Below are positions 21,331 to 32,583 of a stretch of 64,000 nucleotides of DNA, piece after piece; positions within the stretch are counted from its first letter, which is position 1; each line of letters begins with the position of its first letter. The notes under the pieces were generated by a model. It was not told the DNA's origin. It made no database searches and saw nothing but the letters and a program-made list of their open reading frames with translations. The DNA is from Plazaster borealis (lineage: Eukaryota > Echinodermata > Asteroidea > Forcipulatida > Labidiasteridae), in contig CM037471.1 in assembly GCA_021014325.1 (NCBI GenBank), positions 16,512,818-16,576,817 of the forward strand. Direction: 5' to 3'. The translations under genes and the position numbers were made by a program.

Positions 21331-23800
21331 TGAGTAATTCTAGGCAGTTGGGCAGGACAGGGTGTGTCAGAAATGGAGAGACCTACATCTCTCCAGGACA
21401 GCCTGACCGTGGCAGCAGTCCTCCGGTCAGCTCCCCCAGCTCCCCCGGAGCTGACGGACCCGCTGACTGATCAAGAGACCCTACAGTCTTATTGTCTCCG
21501 GCTAGCATTCATGGGTCCACCTAATTGAAGGGGAAATGCCCCTGCAAGACAAAGAAATTGTCCGGTACCGGGGCTATACCCAAAAAAGGACGTACGGCCA
21601 AGCGTGGCTCCGCTACGGAGCGCACCGTGCCCGTCCCAGGCCCATCTATGGGGCACCGGCAGCCCGGGGGATTACCTCTTGACTGCTCAGTGCACCCGGA
21701 CCCTCCTAGCTCCGCCGTTGATGCCACGTGCCCAGGGATGGGTTGTTATATGACCCTCTTGACTGCACAGCGCCTGCTTACGCTAGCGGACTTGGAGCGC
21801 TGTCGTTCACTCATCCATTTTGGCCTCGGGGAGCAGGCTCCATGGGGTCCCCTCGGAATACTACGCTCCGAGGGCCCTGCCTCTACATCAGGTTTTCCTC
21901 ATAATAATAAAGACAAATTGTGTGTGTGTGTATGGTTTTTTTCTTCTTCTGGTATTATATCCTTACTACAGAACATTATATTTTGAACACGGTGTGTTTG
22001 CAGCGATTGAGGGCGCACTTCGTCTGGTACCCCTTCAGCGGCATTGAACCTATCTTTAAAAACATCTGGGAACCAGATTTCTCTGAATGTGTGCTGTTTT
22101 GCACAACTCGGACAGAGCGGTACGATTACGACAGAGGTTACTCCAGTTTCAACATTGTGTGAGTCTTTCTGGCATGTCGTGGCCGAGCGGATAAGAACAC
22201 CGAACTCAAGCTCTGGTGTTTCTGATCAGCAGAGTGTGGGTTCGAATCCCAGTCGTGACACATGTGTCCTTAAGCAAGACACTTAACCACATGCTTCGTC
22301 CTTCGGATGGGACGTTAAGCCGTAGGTCCCGTGTGTTGTGTAATGCACGTAAAAGAACCCAGTGCACTTATCGTAAAGAGAAGGGGTTCGCCCCGGTGTT
22401 CCTGGTTTGATTGGCTGCATATTGCGCCACAGCACCTTGTAAACCATTACATGGTGCTATGCAAAGGAATAGGTCTCATACTTCAACACGTAACTCCACT
22501 TACCTTGTAGGAAAAATACTGAGCGCTTTGAGACACCCTTCGGGAGTGTAAAGCGCTATATAAGAACTGCATTATTATTATTATTATTTCTACATGGTCA
22601 AACCAATCCCGCTTTACGGACGAGTCCGAGAAGTTGGCGTGGTACACTCAGTGCACTGAGAGTGACGCACAGCAAGTGTGGACGGCGATATTAAATTCCC
22701 GTGGCTGGTGCAATATGCCTTTATTTTTTGAAAATACAGTTTAACAATAATATAAATACACAAATAACGTTTCTCTCAATCCAAAACATTAACCTTCAAA
22801 TATGTAAACCTATAACAATAGCCCTTAATCGGCCCAAGCCATCTTTTGTGTAACCCCAGAGCCAGAAACCACAGGCCTCATTATGCTTCAGTGACCGAAG
22901 CAACTTAAGGCCAACACCGGGGGAATTTTGTACCGGACAAACACCGGGGGTCTTTGGGAACCGGGTCTAAAAGGATGTCACGCCTAACCATCCTCTGAGA
23001 ACACTCGGGGGGGGCAATCTTTTAAAAAGAAAGCCTAAAAGAGCCATCATTCCCACCACTCATCAACGAGCTCTAGCAGGTCTCCGGAACTGTGATAAAC
23101 GCCACAGAGGTAGTGACTCAATTTCCTGAGAGGATTTTTTTGTTAGGCTTTTCGCGGACTCGATATCTTGCCGACATGGGGAGGATGGACACGGCCCACC
23201 TGACTTGGTCACCTCCCAGGTGCCCCTTATTCATTATGGTCACGGTTGGATGACACCAGGCCAACCGGGTCTACCGCACACGGCTGGCCTTGCTCCGGAG
23301 TCCCTTCCAGGCTTGCAGCCCCCGCCTGCCAGTCATCACGGTCAGGGTCGGGTGACTAACAGCCAGCAGACACTGCTGAACACAACTGCACACGGCTAGC
23401 CATGTGCGGGCGTCCCTGCCAAGCATTAGCTTAAACCCATCGTTTAAGAAGAGGTAGGGTCCGGCAACAGAAACAGCAAAGAGATGGACTCCAAACGCAC
23501 GGAGTCCTATTGTCGTTTTCCCTCAGAGTGGCGACCCTGGCTACATTGATCATTGATGCACCGCGCTAATGTGCTCGATGCGCTTTTTCTTTTGTCAGCG
23601 GGTGCGTGTAAATGCCTAGACGATCTCCCGCTCTCAGGGTCGGACTTATTTCAGGAGACGATTGAGGCTAAAGCGAAGCGCCTCAAGGCCATCGACAAAA
23701 TCAATTTAAAGAAGCCCCAAGCCTCAGTACTCGAGGTCGTGGGTAAGACAAAGAAACAAGCCTCTTTTGTCACTCCCTGGTGCCGCCCGTGGCAGTTTTA
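21331..23800 (+). pseudogene. DIRS copy 2 gag-like region, broken and split by a SINE
   Basis: Begins at 21331 with ATG giving MSNSRQLGRTGCVRNGE, Pro/Ser-rich, and stops after about 45 codons. Another frame at 21525-21900 gives a basic segment (KGRTAKRGSATERTVPVPG). After the SINE, 23160-23800 resumes with Pro-rich text and LDDLPLSGSDLF, then KRLKAIDKINLKK, the motifs shared with copy 1 gag. Several stops and frameshifts; no function expected. Confidence 0.6.
22172..22589 (+). mobile_element. tRNA-derived SINE, apparently full length
   Basis: The head has an A box (GTGGCCGAGCGG) and a B box (GGTTCGAATCCC), close to tRNA-Ser/Leu. The body includes AAGCAAGACACTTAACCACA and CCTTCGGATGGGACGTTAAG, and the end is AAAGCGCTATATAAGAACTG followed by (ATT)n at 22571-22588. 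Similar bodies and tails are, from memory, common in deuterostome SINEs. It sits inside DIRS copy 2 gag, so it arrived later. Pol III transcription would run rightward, and its partner LINE was not identified. Confidence 0.85.
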
Positions 23801-24041
23801 ATGGTCGCACCGAAAATACAGCCAGCTCGCACTTCTCGCAACCCCAAGTCGGAGAGCAGCGTGCCAGGCAACTTCCGACAGGTGGTTTCTCAAAACGATT
23901 AACTGCGGTTACATGCTCCAGTTTACTAGGACCTCCCCGTCGGATATGCTCATTCGCCAACGCCTGTGCCGTCCAACATGGCAAAGTGTCGCCCCCTCGA
24001 GGGGGAGATCAGTGCTCTCCTCCTGAAGTGAGCAGTGCGTA

Positions 24042-25043
24042 TTGTCACTGATGAGGGACTCTGATGGGATTCATGTCAACCTTCTTCTTGACTCTCAAGA
24101 AGGAGGTTGGCGTGTGGCGTCGATTTTAAACCCTGAAACCCCTCAACCCCTCAGTATTCCATATGGAGATGCTGAGAATCATCCTGGAGTCAAATATAAA
24201 GCCCACATGGGTGGCAAGTCTGGACCTGAAGGGCGCGTATCTTCATGTACTGATCAGGCCAGAGCACTGCAAATTCCTACATTTCCATTACAACGATACC
24301 CTGTACGAATTTGTGGTGCTCCTGTTCGGGATTTCCACCTCACCGCGGGTGTTCACCCGGATCGCGAAGATCTGGGGGCACTGCGGAGGTGAGGTGTCAT
24401 TTTCATGTACCTCAACGATTGGCTGGTTGTGGGTTGTTCTCAGGAGGAAACGACGCTCCAGCTGACTTGGCGTCTCGCTTCCGACCTCGGATTACTTATC
24501 AATACTGAGAAATCTCACCCAATCCCCTCGCAGGTTACCACCTTCCTAGGTGCGTCCCTCGACCTTTGCAGGGGGTTGGCTCGCCCATCGGAGGACCGCC
24601 AGTCGAACCTCCAAAAGTGCGTGTCCCTCTACCTCCCAGCAGTAGTGGCTCTGGCTCTGGCCTGGCTCAGGCTGTTGGGCCTTATGGCCACTATGGTAGA
24701 TTTAGTAGATTTCTGCAGGCTGAGGATGAAGCCAATTCAACCTAACCTGCTTGGCATTTGATCCACCATCCGGTGCCTACTACGCCCTGGCTAGTCCCCA
24801 ACCTTCACTGGTGGCTAGTTGAGTTGCACATCACGCAGGGCATGTTTTCGCCCGCCCCGTCCGTCAGTGACAGTCACAACCGACGCGTCGCTTTACGGCT
24901 GGGGGGCGACCCTCCACCCCGGACAAGTTGCTGACTTTGGGGTCCCGAACACCGAACCCCACATCAACGTCTTGGAAATATCGACAGTCTCCAATACACT
25001 CAAATTTTTAAGACAGACGTTCGGGGACAAGCAATCCTGGTAA
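24042..25043 (+). pseudogene. DIRS copy 2 reverse transcriptase and RNase H
   Basis: 24042-24120 carries the DGIHVNLLLDSQEGG box. 24163-24400 reads VASLDLKGAYLHVLIRPEH (motif A aspartate present) and LLFGISTSPRVFTRI. After a frameshift near 24395 the frame at 24405 reads MYLNDWLVVG, where the usual YLDD has become YLND, so a catalytic aspartate is lost. FLGASLDLCRG follows. 24865-25043 reads VTTDASLYGWGATLHPGQ and HINVLEISTV, an RNase H domain of the DIRS type with its first Asp and a downstream Glu. Non-functional because of the frameshift and the D-to-N change. Confidence 0.85.
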
Positions 25044-25249
25044 TCCTGGCACAGTTAATTACACTCCTTATCGATGGAGGCAGGACACATCTGGTGGGAG
25101 CCAAGCGGTGTCCGCCTAGTCCTTACGGCCGGATTCCTTACAATAAAATCCTTTTCAGACATAAAATCCTTTTCGGGCGCTAAAGTGATACATTAACCGT
25201 ATGAAGACGCTTCGTACGGGCCACGACAAACTGTTTGTTATGACGACCT

Positions 25250-25500
25250 CACCCTTTCCACGATACAATCGCCCGCTGGATTGAAACGGCCATCCGCTCT
25301 GTGCTGGGCAGCTGGCCGGCAACCAAGGGACCCGGTCGGGCGCATGATGTCAGCAGGGTAGCTGCCTCTCGGGCCTTTTTTAAAGGTGTATATCAAGCGA
25401 CATCACAAAGGCAGCCTGCTGGAAGAACCCTAACACGTTCTCCGAGTGTTACCTGAAGGATGTCCTCCAGGCAGACGGCAGGGCTGGAAGGCGGCCAGTG
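25250..25500 (+). pseudogene. DIRS copy 2 tyrosine recombinase, C-terminal part
   Basis: One frame gives ARWIETAIRSVLGSW and RAHDVSRVAASRAFFKGV, the HxxR-like box of tyrosine recombinases, with one extra residue between H and R compared with the usual spacing. A second frame gives KAACWKNPNTFSECYLKDVL, which holds the expected catalytic tyrosine in the F..CYL box. The two are separated by a frameshift, and the N-terminal part between 25043 and 25250 is badly decayed. The recombinase would integrate the circular DIRS intermediate. Confidence 0.75.
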
Positions 25501-25854
25501 CCAGTTGAGTTTCCCAGAAACACTAACTGGTGACTTCGCTCTCTCCTTTGGTTTTTCTCACATGTATTTTCTATGTGCATTTTAAGTCTTATGAGGTGTA
25601 CATATTATGTTTTTATCTCCATAATGGCGAAACTCTGGGCCATGCTCGTCCTTTTCTCCCATGTCGCGGTGCCGCAAAATTGGGTTGAATTGTAGTAGGC
25701 ACAGTCTTCTGTTGCAAAGCCCGCAACTTAACCTTTCTAGATTCCACTTGCGAGGTGAATCCTAGGCCTTTTGGGTTTTTTCTTCGGGCACGCATTGTGT
25801 ACCAGTAGAGCATCCCTCCCTCCTTCCCCACTATACTCAATTCTTTGAGTGCTT

Positions 25855-26000
25855 ATGCGTGTAACGCTTAAGAAAAAGAGGACGCTATCACAGGGCATTG
25901 TGGATAGGACACTGGAGGGCGCTATTGTGTGTAAAACTCTTAGCAAATTGCCTGCCGGCATAAGGAACAATGCGAAAGTAGTATTCGCTCTACAGGTAAG
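25855..26000 (-). repeat. DIRS copy 2 right inverted terminal repeat
   Basis: Reverse complement of 21036-21180. Followed at 26025-26042 by CCACACCACTATTGTGGGAG, a palindrome like the one beyond copy 1. Confidence 0.8.
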
Positions 26001-26296
26001 CATTCATTCATAGACCCTGCCCACACCACTATTGTGGGAGGGGGGGTAATTTGTCATTATTTAGACTAGAACCTCATTCCACGATAAACATGCTTTTCAA
26101 AAGTGTTTGCGAAGGTCGTTGTTCCCCATTCCACCCTCCCTGTCCCCCACCCATCAATGCCCTTAATAATCATGTTTTTTCTCTACTGACCTTGAATAAT
26201 AATATAACAATAATAAAAGTATCTTCTCTGAGGTTGCAACGTTCTGTAAGTAGTATAAATTTATGCAAAGACAATTATTCACACTCTTCCATTTAG

Positions 26297-26398
26297 GTTT
26301 TTCCTCGTCAGTGAACCTTGGAGGTAGACTCTCAGCATCATTTTGCCAGAGTTATGATTCACAATCATTCGAGGATTCCTATGAGGACAATCACTCAG
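26297..26398 (+). CDS. Exon-like island, Ser-rich, phase 1-1 (host gene candidate)
   Basis: Acceptor CTTCCATTTAG, donor CAG|GTAATG. The 102-bp open frame reads FSSSVNLGGRLSASFCQSYD, then SQSFEDSYEDNHS. It starts with two bases of a split codon and ends with one base, so it can join the 10.4-kb island (ends phase 1) and the next island at 26452 in frame. The Ser/Asp/Tyr-rich text resembles the 10.4-kb island in composition. No family recognised. Confidence 0.5.
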
Positions 26399-26451
26399 GT
26401 AATGTAAAGGCTTGTCCAAGCTACATGTACATGTATGATCAATTTTCTTAG

Positions 26452-26524
26452 CTTATAAAGATGATTTGGGGAATGTGTTGCTGGGAAGTGGGAGGAGTAA
26501 TAAACCACAAGGGAAACTGACTGG
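26452..26524 (+). CDS. Exon-like island, phase 1 in, phase 2 out (host gene candidate)
   Basis: Acceptor AATTTTCTTAG, strong donor TGG|GTAAGT. The open frame reads YKDDLGNVLLGSGRSNKPQG, then KLTG. The intron before it (26399-26451) is only 53 bp. Its phase-2 end does not fit the phase-1 island at 47098, so at least one unseen exon would lie between if they belong together. Confidence 0.45.
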
Positions 26525-26564
26525 GTAAGTTTTAAATACTTTTGGGTTGAAAAAAGAAATATTT

Positions 26565-26650
26565 ACTGGAGTGGGATTTGAACCTGTGACCTCCGGATTA
26601 AAATGCCGAACCTCTACCAACTGAGCTATGTAGCCGCAATGTTGGTGGTC
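26565..26650 (-). repeat. tRNA-derived SINE head
   Basis: On the minus strand GGCTACATAGCTCAGTTGGT (A box TAGCTCAGTTGG) is followed 30 bases later by CAGGTTCAAATCCCACTCCA (B box GGTTCAAATCC). The spacing is tRNA-like, but the anticodon stem is imperfect and sequence continues on both sides without a tRNA end, so this is a SINE head, not a tRNA gene. It shares the CCAACATT flank with the remnant at 8.2 kb. Confidence 0.65.
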
Positions 26651-27605
26651 TCCCTAATTTGTCAATATCTTTGTTCAGGGGTGCCAGTTAGAAGCCATTC
26701 AACTGGTAACTTCTGTATAGCCAGGGATCACAGCCATGTGAGGTAAAACCTGGGAAGCGGCAGGAGAGGGATCACCTTAAGGAGATGCAACTTTTTATTC
26801 CAAATATCAAGTAATAAACCACAAATTTCTAAAGATACTTATACTTCATAAAAGATTATCGAAAGAAGAAATCTCAAAATTTCAATAAGTTTTTGTGTTT
26901 TTATTTGCCTACAATTCATGGAGTTTTGGTCTTACAAGTTGTTGACCATGGTGGTAGAAAATGCGTTGACGAACTCAATGTTTCATCTCAAATTTCAGGT
27001 TAAAAAAAGGAGAGGACATAATCTTTTCCTATTTGATATGCTTCTGCGATGTTTACAAAAATGTCTTAAAGTCTTTTAATTTATTTTGGGGAAAGATTTA
27101 TTGTAAGTTTCGGGTAATGGTACAGCATGCCCAGATCCGGGCTGGAGAGGGGGGTGTGAAAAGAAAAGAGAAAAAGAAAAAAGAGTGAGATCAAAGAAGG
27201 GGAAGGGGAGAGCAGTGAGAAAGAATGGTAAAGTAACATTCTACAATAAAAAATAACAATTGCTGTACAACTGTACTAGATATTTTAACAGCTGAAAACC
27301 GGAAAGCTGTTGACCAGATACTTCCTGATAGCCTCATTCCGATAAATGTTGATACATTATTTTGTAAACATGTTTCCAAGTATGTACCTAAACACTGTGG
27401 GACATGAAGAGACTTAAATTTTTGAGATGGGCTCAACGTAAAAGGTGATGCCTTGAACGATGACACGTCTATGAAAAATGTGAGATCTCAGTGTGTGTGA
27501 GCAATTTTACTATTTGCTATATCGTATAAAGCTTTACTTGATTTTATCATGTCACTTGGACTGATATTATTAAGTAAACATGGATTAACAAAATGTGCAA
27601 CGACT
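26651..27605. other. Stretch without recognised genes
   Basis: AT-rich, with a purine-rich run at 27145-27225. No RT, integrase or exon-like motif was seen on either strand. Confidence 0.4.
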
Positions 27606-27609
27606 CAGT

Positions 27610-27790
27610 GAATAAAGCAAAATCTCAATTTTAAACTAGGTAAAAAATAATGTTTAAAACGCCTCTGAAATGTCCTTGATTTCGCCATGACAAAAGAAGG
27701 CAAATAAAGCAAAATTTCAATTTTAAACTAGATAACAAAAAATGTTTAAAATGTCTCTGAAATGTCCTTGATTGCACCAGAGGACATTTA
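27610..27790. repeat. Two-copy tandem repeat, ~95-bp period
   Basis: AAAGCAAAATCTCAATTTTA..AACTAGGTAA at 27617 recurs as AAAGCAAAATTTCAATTTTA..AACTAGATAA at about 27709. Each is followed by AATGTTTAAAA, CTCTGAAATGTCCTTGATT. Confidence 0.75.
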
Positions 27791-27814
27791 ATGTTAAAAA
27801 TGTTCCCATTGCCA

Positions 27815-27870
27815 TGCCAGAGCAAATGCCTTACCACTAGACCACCGAGCTAGCCCGGTGGCTAGAGGCA
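27815..27870 (-). repeat. tRNA-like A-box remnant
   Basis: The minus strand reads GGGCTAGCTCGGTGGTCTAG, then TGGTAAGGCATTTGCTCTGG, a tRNA 5' half with a D-arm. The T arm is missing, as sequence runs into the tandem repeat. Probably a truncated SINE. Confidence 0.45.
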
Positions 27871-27924
27871 GTTAGCATTCTATATTTTTAGCAGCGGGTG
27901 CACCACAACGATTAAATAGATGTA

Positions 27925-28296
27925 TCAATTCTCGCATCCCAGCATAAACATTGCAGTTGAGAGCTCGAAAGAGTGAGGATTTGTATTGGCGACCCCTGTC
28001 TGTAGTGATTGTTGATAAAGCCCCACAGCGGGTCACCCGGTGGGTGAAGAAATACAGGTTAATGTCGGGTATTGGAATGTCAAATGGTCAACACAAGTCA
28101 ACAAGTATGTCTGTCCATTTAAAGGTGGAAGAGGACCATCAATGTCGATGTAAACATGATCAAATCATGCATCCGGAGTGGAAAACGTTCCCAAAGACGA
28201 ATTGGTGAGGCGAATAGCTTCATGGTGTGTCTGCCGCCGTGTTGCTTCTGCCACTGATGTATCGAATACCGTGAACTGTGAGATGTAGTCAAGATG
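27925..28296 (-). pseudogene. Ty3/Gypsy integrase core fragment
   Basis: On the minus strand, starting near 28290: LDYISQFTVFDTSVAEATR (RNase H-to-integrase linker), then in another frame FDHVYIDIDGPLPPLNGQTY and LLTCVDHLT, the start of a Gypsy integrase core with its first catalytic Asp (YIDIDGPLP). About 28010, TTDRGRQY gives the second catalytic Asp box, and LFRALNCNVYAG follows. The zinc-binding domain between linker and core is missing. The LINE 3' end begins immediately at 28297, so that LINE seems to have inserted here. Confidence 0.75.
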
Positions 28297-28589
28297 TATT
28301 TGAATTGAATTGAATTTAATTTCTTTATTTGCAACCTCAATATAAACGGTTGGATTAAAATACACTTGATAACAATAAAATTACTTAAAAACTACAATAC
28401 CAAAGAATGTATCTACATTTTTAAACATTAATAACAGTAACCAGGTAAGGCAGGAACCAATACAAAACAACACAACGACCGACAAATTGCGAAAAAATAC
28501 AATAAAAGTACATTAGGTACTGAAATTACGAATGGACATTGATAAAAAATGAAAATTGCGCAATGAAATTACTCAATAATAGAGCATAA

Positions 28590-30597
28590 TTATTGGTTAA
28601 AAAGGCACCAGGGAATGAGCGAATTCTTGAACCAGTTAGTTTTTATCTTAGGTAAGGGGAATACTACATTAGATCGTAGAGAATATTTACTCTCTCTAGC
28701 TGGCGGCAATAAGTGATGTAACTTATGATCTTTGTCTTTCAACTTAGTGAAGTACAGTTTGCACAACTCAGTGCGTCTCTCTTGTAGAGATTGTACATTA
28801 AGCTTAGGGAGTATGCTCTCATAACTCTGACCTGGGTAGATGCACTTTAACGCTCTTTTCTGCACTGTTTCAATCTTGTTACAGAGATATTTCGGAAGGC
28901 AAGTATGCCACACTTGGCATGCATATTCTAGAACTGGCCTTATAACTGATAGGTAAATCTTAAGTAAATCAGTTTGATCAATACCAGCTCGTTTAAGTTG
29001 ATACAACATGTATAATCGTTTACTTGCTTTACCTACAATGTAGTCTACATGAGCATTCCATGTTAAGTCAGATGAAATCATAACACCTAGTAGCTTAGTC
29101 TGAGTAACACGATCTACTTGTTTTTCATTTACAACAATATTTGGCAAGTTTGAGGCATGGGATGAATCTTTACAAAAACAAATGAGCATTTCTTGAGTCT
29201 TATTTGAATTTATGTTCATATCGTTCTCAATTGACCATTGGCAGGCAATATTGGCTGACTGTTGTAGAACCGATGCTGATCCCTTACTGCATAGTTCAAA
29301 AATTGTACTGTCATCAACATACTTATAGATAGGACAAGGTGTGGATAGGTCATTTATCTGTACCAAGAAATCTTTGGGCCCCAATAATGTCCCTTGGGGA
29401 ACACCGCCATTCGGGTAACCAAAACCCGATGTGACAGTTCCAATTTTCACCCGTTGGACTCTGTTCATAAGGAAAGCTGCCATCCAGCGTACAAGATGAG
29501 GTTCCAGACCAATGTTGATCAATTTCTGGATGAGGATATGGTGATTAATATGGTCAAATGCCTTGGAATAATCTAATAACAAGACTCTAACAAAATGTCC
29601 AGGCTTGTCTGTCGCTTTGTACCAGTGATGTACCATATCAACAAGTGCATCAGTGGTGCTGGTACCAGGGATGCAGCCATACTGTTTGGGGTCAATTTTG
29701 TCTTTGATCCTATCAGACACTAAACCCAACACGGTGGACTCAAATGCCTTGGCAGCAATCGGGGTTAAGGATATCGGTCTTATGTCACTTTGTACTGACC
29801 GTGGTGGATGTTTCTTGGGGATGGGGATAACATCTGCTGACTTCCACATAGTAGGAACCACACCTTCCCTCATTGAGCTGTTGAAGATTGCGGTGAGTGG
29901 GGAAGCCAGTACTTGGGAGAATTCACGTAGAATCCATGGGGGTATTCCATCTGGACCAGGTGACTTGTTCACTTTGATCTTATCCAGAGTCTTTTTCGTA
30001 GTGGCAACACTGATGTCGAGGTCAGCTGGCAGTGGACCAGGGAGCTGGAATACTGGGTGGTTGTCATTCAGCCGGGGTAAGTCATCACTGACCGAAACAA
30101 AGAAGTTGTTGGCAAGTGATTGGAGATCACCATTACTCACTGTATTTGCAAGGCCCTGAAGGCCTGTATTCCTTTCGTTTGATAGCCCCATGAGTAATTT
30201 CATGTGCTTCCACCAGTCTTTGGTTGAGGAATTCTCAAGAGAGGATATTTTGGACTTGTAGAAGTCATGACGCAGGTGAGATGCTGACCGATTCACCTTG
30301 TTACGGAGTTTCTTAGCCAGTTCTATATTGCCTGACATCCTCGCTCGCTGACGTCTCTTGACTAAGTTCCTGAATGCATCTGTGACCCATGGTTTATCAT
30401 GGGTATGACGGGTGACAACCTTGCTTGGGAAATGAGTCTCCATTAAGTTTGTCAAGGTAGACTGATAACAAGAAAATTTATCCTGACATTTGTCCAACTT
30501 ATACAGCTCTTCCCATTTGATCTCAGACAGAGCTGATGCAAAGGCAAATCGTTGACGTTGGCCCATCCGTTTGGTGGTAACCTTCACAGTATCACCA
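28590..30597 (-). CDS. LINE reverse transcriptase domain, open reading frame
   Basis: About 670 codons without a stop, from VKVTTKRMGQRQRFAFASAL to the C-terminus. RT motifs in order: KSPGPDGIPPWIL, SDIRPISLTPIAAKAFES, LLLDYSKAFDHINH (catalytic D), GGVPQGTLLGP, YKYVDDSTIFELC (catalytic pair YVDD), then QTKLLGVMISSDLTWNAHV and YACQVWHTCL. All catalytic residues are present, so the RT part looks recently functional. The apparent first Met and 20-odd codons further upstream (to 30668) come from the foreign insert. RT copies the element's RNA at a nicked target site. Full activity is not expected here, because the endonuclease is separated and frameshifted. Confidence 0.88.
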
Positions 30598-32583
30598 AAG
30601 TGAAGGCATTCACTAAGCAGTTGATGAGCAGTCTTATAAGCAGTCTTATAAGCAGTCATAACAAGCATTTTTAAGCAGTCAATTTGGGAGCCTTCATTTG
30701 TCCGAACAGGGTTCGAAGGCTAAAATAGGGCTTCGAAGCCCTATAGTCATTCGCTAAGCCCTCCCACAGCCCGAAATATTTAAATGAGCTAAGCCTTCAT
30801 GGTACGCAAGCAGTCGTACAGGCTCCTGGAAGCTCTATATTTAAGCAGTTCCCTCACCAAAGTGAAGGCCTTCACTAAGCAGTCCATAAGTAGTCAAATA
30901 AGCAGTCATTATAGGCAGTTTAACAAGCATTTTTTAGGTAGTCAATTTTTTGTCTTCATGCGTTTCATATAGGGCTTTGAAGGCTTAATAGGGCTTCGAA
31001 GCCCTATAGTCATTCGCTAAGCCGTCCCACAGACGAAAAATGCAAATGAGCTAAGCCTTCATTTTACGCTAAGCAGTCGTAGAGGCTGCTTGAAGCTCTA
31101 TATTTTTAAGCAGTTGACCACTTCTATGAAGGCTTAATATAAGCAGTTAAATGTCTAAATGAAGCTCTATATGTTGCTTTTTTGAAGGCTTAATAAGCAG
31201 TTAACTGTCTAAATGAAGCTCTAATATGTTGCTTCTATGAAGGCTTAAAGCAGTTGACTGTCTAAATGAAGCTCTGTTCATAAACCTGAGGGATCGAGGG
31301 CCCAATTTCATGGCTCTGCATGGTGCAATACAGTGCTTGGGATCACCATTATACACTTACAGAGCATGTGCAAGTGTAACTGTAGCAAAGAATATAACAA
31401 GAAGTTTGCAATATATAACAAAATTCCCCGGTGAAAAACAGGCATACAATTCCCTGCTTCCGTGGCGTTGATTCAAATGCTTTCATTTTCATTACTTGAA
31501 GACTGATACTTTCAAATAACTGTCGACGATGAATCTTGCACTTGCAGGCTAAATAACTTCACAAAATATCCATTGTACTTTATAAAAGGAAGCACATCTT
31601 CTTCAACCTTCCTTTGAGCAATTAGTGTGTTTGAGCTTGACTTGAAGTACTTAGTAGTGCTGCCTCCAGACTCAATAGCCATGCTGCACCATCAATCATA
31701 TAAACTGTTGCATCTGATGACAATTATTGTCTCTCCTTTCGAGCAAAAATTCAGCACACACTGTGCATTAAAGCTTGTACCTGGCGGTCCATGATGATTT
31801 AATGTTACAACTACCATTCACATTGTTGAGAAACAAATCCATGGCATCTCCATATCATCAAAGGAAAATAACCTCCATGCTCTGATACGTTGACAAAAAC
31901 AAAGTGATGTTGATACACAGACTGTATTACTATTACAAGTCATACAGTGTAGGGCCTGTACAACAGAAAACAGCTTACCATTTGTTCTTGCTATCAAACG
32001 TCCATGTTCTGTCATGTTTGTTTCTGTATATATGTCTTATTTAATGTCCACTGAGTATAGAATATAACTTCCATTGCTCGCAAGTGTTTTTTACTTATTA
32101 AATTGTGGTATAATACCATAGAAGCATAAACACCAACACCTTCAACACAAGCAGTGCTTCCAGTAGCCATTGAACTTTCATTATGAGTGCCAGTTGGAAT
32201 TCAAACCTACCACACAGGAAGGGTTATGCAATTGACAGTGTCAAGTTACACTTGTTGGGTCTCTGGTGTACTTAAGCCTTCATATGCAACTAGTCCCCCT
32301 TAGCCTTCATGTCTTCAAACTCTTTAGAATTAGCCTTCGACTGCTTAGATGAAAAAGTTGTGGATTTGTTGACTGCTTAATTCCAACAAAAACTCATGAC
32401 TGCCTATGAAAATGCCTTTGACTTCGAATGACAACTTTTGGACTGCTTATTAAGCAGTCTCTGTCTCCAACTGCTTACAGACTGCTTAATAATTCCAATG
32501 GACTGCCTATTTAAGCAGTCAAAAGCAGTGGACTGCTTACAGACTGCTTACAGACTGCTTAATAAGCAGTTTTCTATGGTACG
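30598..32583. mobile_element. 2-kb insert built from AAGCAGT/ACTGCTT and AGCCTTC motifs
   Basis: Both ends are packed with the heptamer AAGCAGT, in direct form at the left (from 30617: AGCAGTCTTATAAGCAGTC) and mostly as ACTGCTT at the right (32440-32565: GACTGCTTACAGACTGCTTA). Other recurring words are GAAGGCTTAA/AGCCTTC, GAAGCTCTATAT and GGGCTTCGAAGCCCTATAG. A 16-bp palindrome AGTGAAGGCCTTCACT lies near 30859. The middle (31260-32280) is AT-rich and shows no recognised coding sequence. It interrupts a LINE, so it is an insertion. Inverted subterminal motif arrays are typical of transposase-binding regions in some DNA transposons. No clear terminal repeat or target duplication was resolved. 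Confidence 0.55.

Larger units (their letters stand above)
21036..26000 (+). mobile_element. DIRS-type retrotransposon, copy 2 (5.0 kb, defective)
   Basis: The left end reads CTTACCTGTAGAGGAAATAC; the reverse complement of the right end reads CTTACCTGTAGAGCGAATAC. Both continue with GGCAGGCA.TTTGCT.AGAG and ACACACAATAGCGCCCTC. Order inside: gag remnants, a SINE insertion, gag C-terminal part, RT, RNase H, tyrosine recombinase. It has every expected DIRS domain, but all are broken by stops or frameshifts. Copy 1 and copy 2 are only about 150 bp apart, in the same orientation. Confidence 0.85.

Noticed and set aside
26565..26640. A tRNA gene, from good A and B boxes
   Set aside because: The anticodon stem does not pair well, and the sequence is embedded in longer SINE-like text shared with another locus.
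29653..30159. 168-codon plus-strand ORF
   Set aside because: A shadow of the open LINE RT on the minus strand.
30598..32583. A CRISPR-like array, because of the regularly repeated AAGCAGT words
   Set aside because: The repeats are 7-10 bp, irregularly spaced and in both orientations; the context is eukaryotic.
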